Positions 44,276-45,871 of a DNA stretch of 45,871 nt are shown here, in pieces. Within the stretch, counting starts at the first letter, position 1. Every line of letters starts with the position of its first letter. Origin of the DNA: Candidatus Gastranaerophilales bacterium (GTDB taxonomy: Bacteria > Cyanobacteriota > Vampirovibrionia > Gastranaerophilales > Gastranaerophilaceae); the NCBI GenBank assembly GCA_944324225.1, contig CALUVL010000017.1, positions 1 through 45,871 on the forward strand, read 5' to 3'. The translations under genes and the position numbers were made by a program. The notes under the pieces are model-generated. The model searched no databases, was not told the origin of the DNA, and worked only from the letters and a program-made list of their open reading frames with translations.

Positions 44276-44962
44276 ATGGGGAATTTATCTATTTCGAGCA
44301 CTATTTATGCAACACAGCCGCAAACAACAACCGGCAAAACAGAACAAAGTGGATTGTCAAATAAACCAGACACCATATACAACGTACAAAATATAGCGTA
44401 CAAAAACGATACTATTTACAATTCAAAAGAAAAACATGAACAGAAGCTCCGCCAAGAACAAGGACCGGACGAAGTTATCTTCACAACAAATGATGGCATA
44501 ACTACAGTTTATGCATCACCGAAAGCACAGTACAAAAGAGAATTAAACAATATTGCACTCAATATATGTAGGGCGACTGACGGTATTGGAACTGATAACG
44601 AACTTTTTGAAAGAACGTTAAAACAGATTAACACAGACAATATTCTGGAAGTAATCGAGCGCTGGGATTCATTGATAGGCAAAGAATACGGAGAAACGTT
44701 TATTGAATCCTTCCTTGGGGACGCAAACCTGAAACAACGGCAAACTTATGGCAATCAGCTAATTAAAGCACTATACGAAAGAGTTACGGGTGATAACAAA
44801 CCGGACGATCCAAATATATTTGAACACAAATTAATCTCGGAATTTCTAAAGCTCAATGAAGCAAACTTTTTCCCTGACAAAAAGAAAATGGCGGAACTGT
44901 TTAATGCTCTCGCCACAGGTAAGGGCAAAGAAGCTTTCTATGAATCTTTAAAATCCAATTAA
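44276..44962 (+). CDS. Hypothetical protein with an annexin-like repeat
   Basis: A 228-residue protein. Residues 1-65 are Thr/Asn/Gln-rich and probably disordered. Residues about 93-168 align by eye with one annexin repeat: a helix, then the loop DGIGTDNELF (GxGTD at 103-107), three helices, and acidic residues near 144-149 where annexins complete the calcium site. Only one repeat is clear; eukaryotic annexins have four. No signal peptide or membrane helix is seen. AAGGAGG precedes the ATG. If the match holds it may bind calcium or membranes. Confidence 0.7.
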   Translation: MGNLSISSTIYATQPQTTTGKTEQSGLSNKPDTIYNVQNIAYKNDTIYNSKEKHEQKLRQEQGPDEVIFTTNDGITTVYASPKAQYKRELNNIALNICRATDGIGTDNELFERTLKQINTDNILEVIERWDSLIGKEYGETFIESFLGDANLKQRQTYGNQLIKALYERVTGDNKPDDPNIFEHKLISEFLKLNEANFFPDKKKMAELFNALATGKGKEAFYESLKSN

Positions 44963-44975
44963 AGGTACTAAAAAA

Positions 44976-45008
44976 AAAAAACGGAATGAGACTTTCATTC
45001 CGTTTTTT
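44976..45008. terminator. Bidirectional terminator between convergent genes
   Basis: A 14-bp perfect stem (AAAAAACGGAATGA / TCATTCCGTTTTTT) with a 5-base loop, flanked by a 12-A run. The stop codon of the minus-strand gene ending at 45007 overlaps its right edge. Confidence 0.9.
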
Positions 45009-45546
45009 ACTGCGCAATTTTCACAACGGCATATGCGTTAAAATCAAGAGAACCGAAGATTATTTTGGCCTGATTATCGTTATCAGCAATAAGTCTTACG
45101 AAATTGATTTCTTCCTCTCCGAAATCGTCCTTAGTTTCGGTGGCCGGAACACTTGCGAGCAATTCGCTTGACTGGAAAAGCTGAAGGAAGATTTTGCCGT
45201 CTTTTTTAACCCCTTTAACCTGATAGTGACCGACAGGAAGGATTACGTCTTTTTTAATTTCAAGATTTGCAGGCACAAGAAGGATGGGGAGTTCCGCAGG
45301 CATTTTTGATAGAACTTCGGTTTCGTTGCTTTCCTGAAAAGCCTCGCCGTTTCGCAAAAGTTTGTCTTTTGGCTTTTTAGGCTTGCCTTTTTTGCTCTCC
45401 AGAGCTTTTTCAAACTCTTCATCAGTTACGGGTTTTTGACCGTAAACGTTAGTGTCGCCGAAGTTGTCCCACAGATCACCTTCGGCGTAAGCCGTGTTTA
45501 TGCTGGCACAGAGTATTATAAAAAACATAATTAAAAACTTTTTCAT
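45007..45546 (-). CDS. Secreted hypothetical protein
   Basis: A 179-residue protein with a clear signal peptide (basic MKK, hydrophobic core, cleavage after AYA at about residue 21). A Lys-rich segment at about 50-65 is followed by a beta-rich domain (LPVGHYQVKGVKKDGKIFL, then VVKIAQ at the C-terminus). I recognise no family. It should be periplasmic or exported. The Shine-Dalgarno is weak. It is convergent with the annexin-like gene. Confidence 0.78.
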   Translation of the reverse strand: MKKFLIMFFIILCASINTAYAEGDLWDNFGDTNVYGQKPVTDEEFEKALESKKGKPKKPKDKLLRNGEAFQESNETEVLSKMPAELPILLVPANLEIKKDVILPVGHYQVKGVKKDGKIFLQLFQSSELLASVPATETKDDFGEEEINFVRLIADNDNQAKIIFGSLDFNAYAVVKIAQ

Positions 45547-45620
45547 ACAAATATTTTAAGGTTTTATGGGGAAAAGTAAACCTCTATTTAGTTGAAGAAT
45601 TGAATTGGTGAATAGTTAGT

Positions 45621-45735
45621 CATTGCGAGTCGAAGGCGAAGCAATCCAGCCGATTGATTCATAATAGATCCTTCGGGCTTTGCCCTCATGATGACGTAGT
45701 GACTTTCATATCATTCTGAGCGAAGCGAAGAATCT
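45621..45735. repeat. Dispersed intergenic repeat (copy B)
   Basis: Begins CATTGCGAG and contains the 23-base block (45634-45656) shared exactly with copy A at 28020. Then come CCTCATGATGAC (45684-45695) and CATTCTGAGCGAAGCGAAGA, the typical ends of short repeats common in bacterial spacers. No gene is seen from 45547 to the window end. Confidence 0.82.
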
Positions 45736-45780
45736 AAAAAAATAATTAATTATGTTCATTCATTTCTTTTGTTGCAATAT

Positions 45781-45810
45781 GGTACTTTCTTGTGCCGACA
45801 AGAAAGTACC
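45781..45810. repeat. Long perfect hairpin in the repeat island
   Basis: A 13-bp perfect inverted repeat (GGTACTTTCTTGT / ACAAGAAAGTACC) with the loop GCCG. Without a T tract it does not look like a terminator. It is a palindromic repeat unit adjacent to copy B. Confidence 0.8.
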
Positions 45811-45834
45811 GCAAAGAAATGCTCCTTCAGCTGC

Positions 45835-45871
45835 CGCCTCAGGATGAGGCAGGAACATTTATGTCATTCTG
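45835..45871. repeat. Start of another repeat copy, cut by the window
   Basis: GCCTCAGGATGAGGCAGGAA resembles the central CCTCA-n-GATGA block of copies A and B, and GTCATTCTG at the very end matches their terminal motif. It is truncated by the window edge. Confidence 0.55.

Noticed and set aside
45781-45810. Rho-independent terminator
   Set aside because: The hairpin is perfect but is not followed by T on either strand; better described as a palindromic repeat.

Overview
The window is about 46 kb of low-GC bacterial chromosome. It looks like a non-photosynthetic relative of Cyanobacteria (Vampirovibrionia/Melainabacteria, probably a gut Gastranaerophilales). This is inferred from: a ycf23-like DUF561 gene; a SigF-type sigma factor next to a prepilin peptidase; several scattered prepilin-like genes with the FTMAEVLITIGIIG signature; and many clade-type hypothetical proteins. 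No photosynthesis genes, rRNA, tRNA, CRISPR array, transposase or prophage gene was seen. Gene starts mostly carry AAGGAG-type ribosome binding sites. TTG and GTG starts are used several times, and 1- to 4-base overlaps are common inside operons.

Layout. 1-6.9 kb: a partial hypothetical gene, a sensor histidine kinase, a hypothetical gene, a single-domain response regulator translationally coupled to a degenerate PilB-like ATPase, then a pseudopilin gene divergent from a small XRE regulator across a perfect palindrome. 6.9-15.4 kb: an MlaE-type permease, ilvE, a tandem-repeat protein, a trypsin-like protease, ycf23, a membrane glycosyltransferase with a Cys-rich tail, folC, and a second divergent pilin/XRE pair whose pilin has lost its membrane helix. 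15.4-21.4 kb: the cell-wall operon murF-mraY-murD-ftsW-murG on the minus strand. 21.4-22.7 kb: rplU-rpmA and an unlisted 51-residue ORF. 22.7-25.8 kb: two zinc-type dehydrogenases followed by a pilin gene with a 13-G tract near its start, out of frame as sequenced. 25.8-31.4 kb: an acetyltransferase, ilvC, a YhaM-like HD nuclease, two tandem dTMP-kinase paralogues, and a Lys-rich putative DNA-binding protein. 31.5-39 kb: an SLC45-like sugar transporter, pyrG, gatC, sigF-pilD, and dnaA-ruvA. 39-45.9 kb: a membrane-anchored hypothetical, a parvulin-aminopeptidase-methyltransferase operon, a 58-residue ferredoxin, deoB, an annexin-like hypothetical, a secreted hypothetical, and an intergenic repeat island.

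The most unusual theme is type IV pilin-like biology spread over the window: three dissimilar prepilin genes, two of them divergently paired with XRE regulators across different palindromes, one possibly phase-variable, a pseudo-ATPase of the PilB family, and a SigF-PilD pair that could express and process them. The functional link among these loci is inference. The individual sequence features are directly visible.
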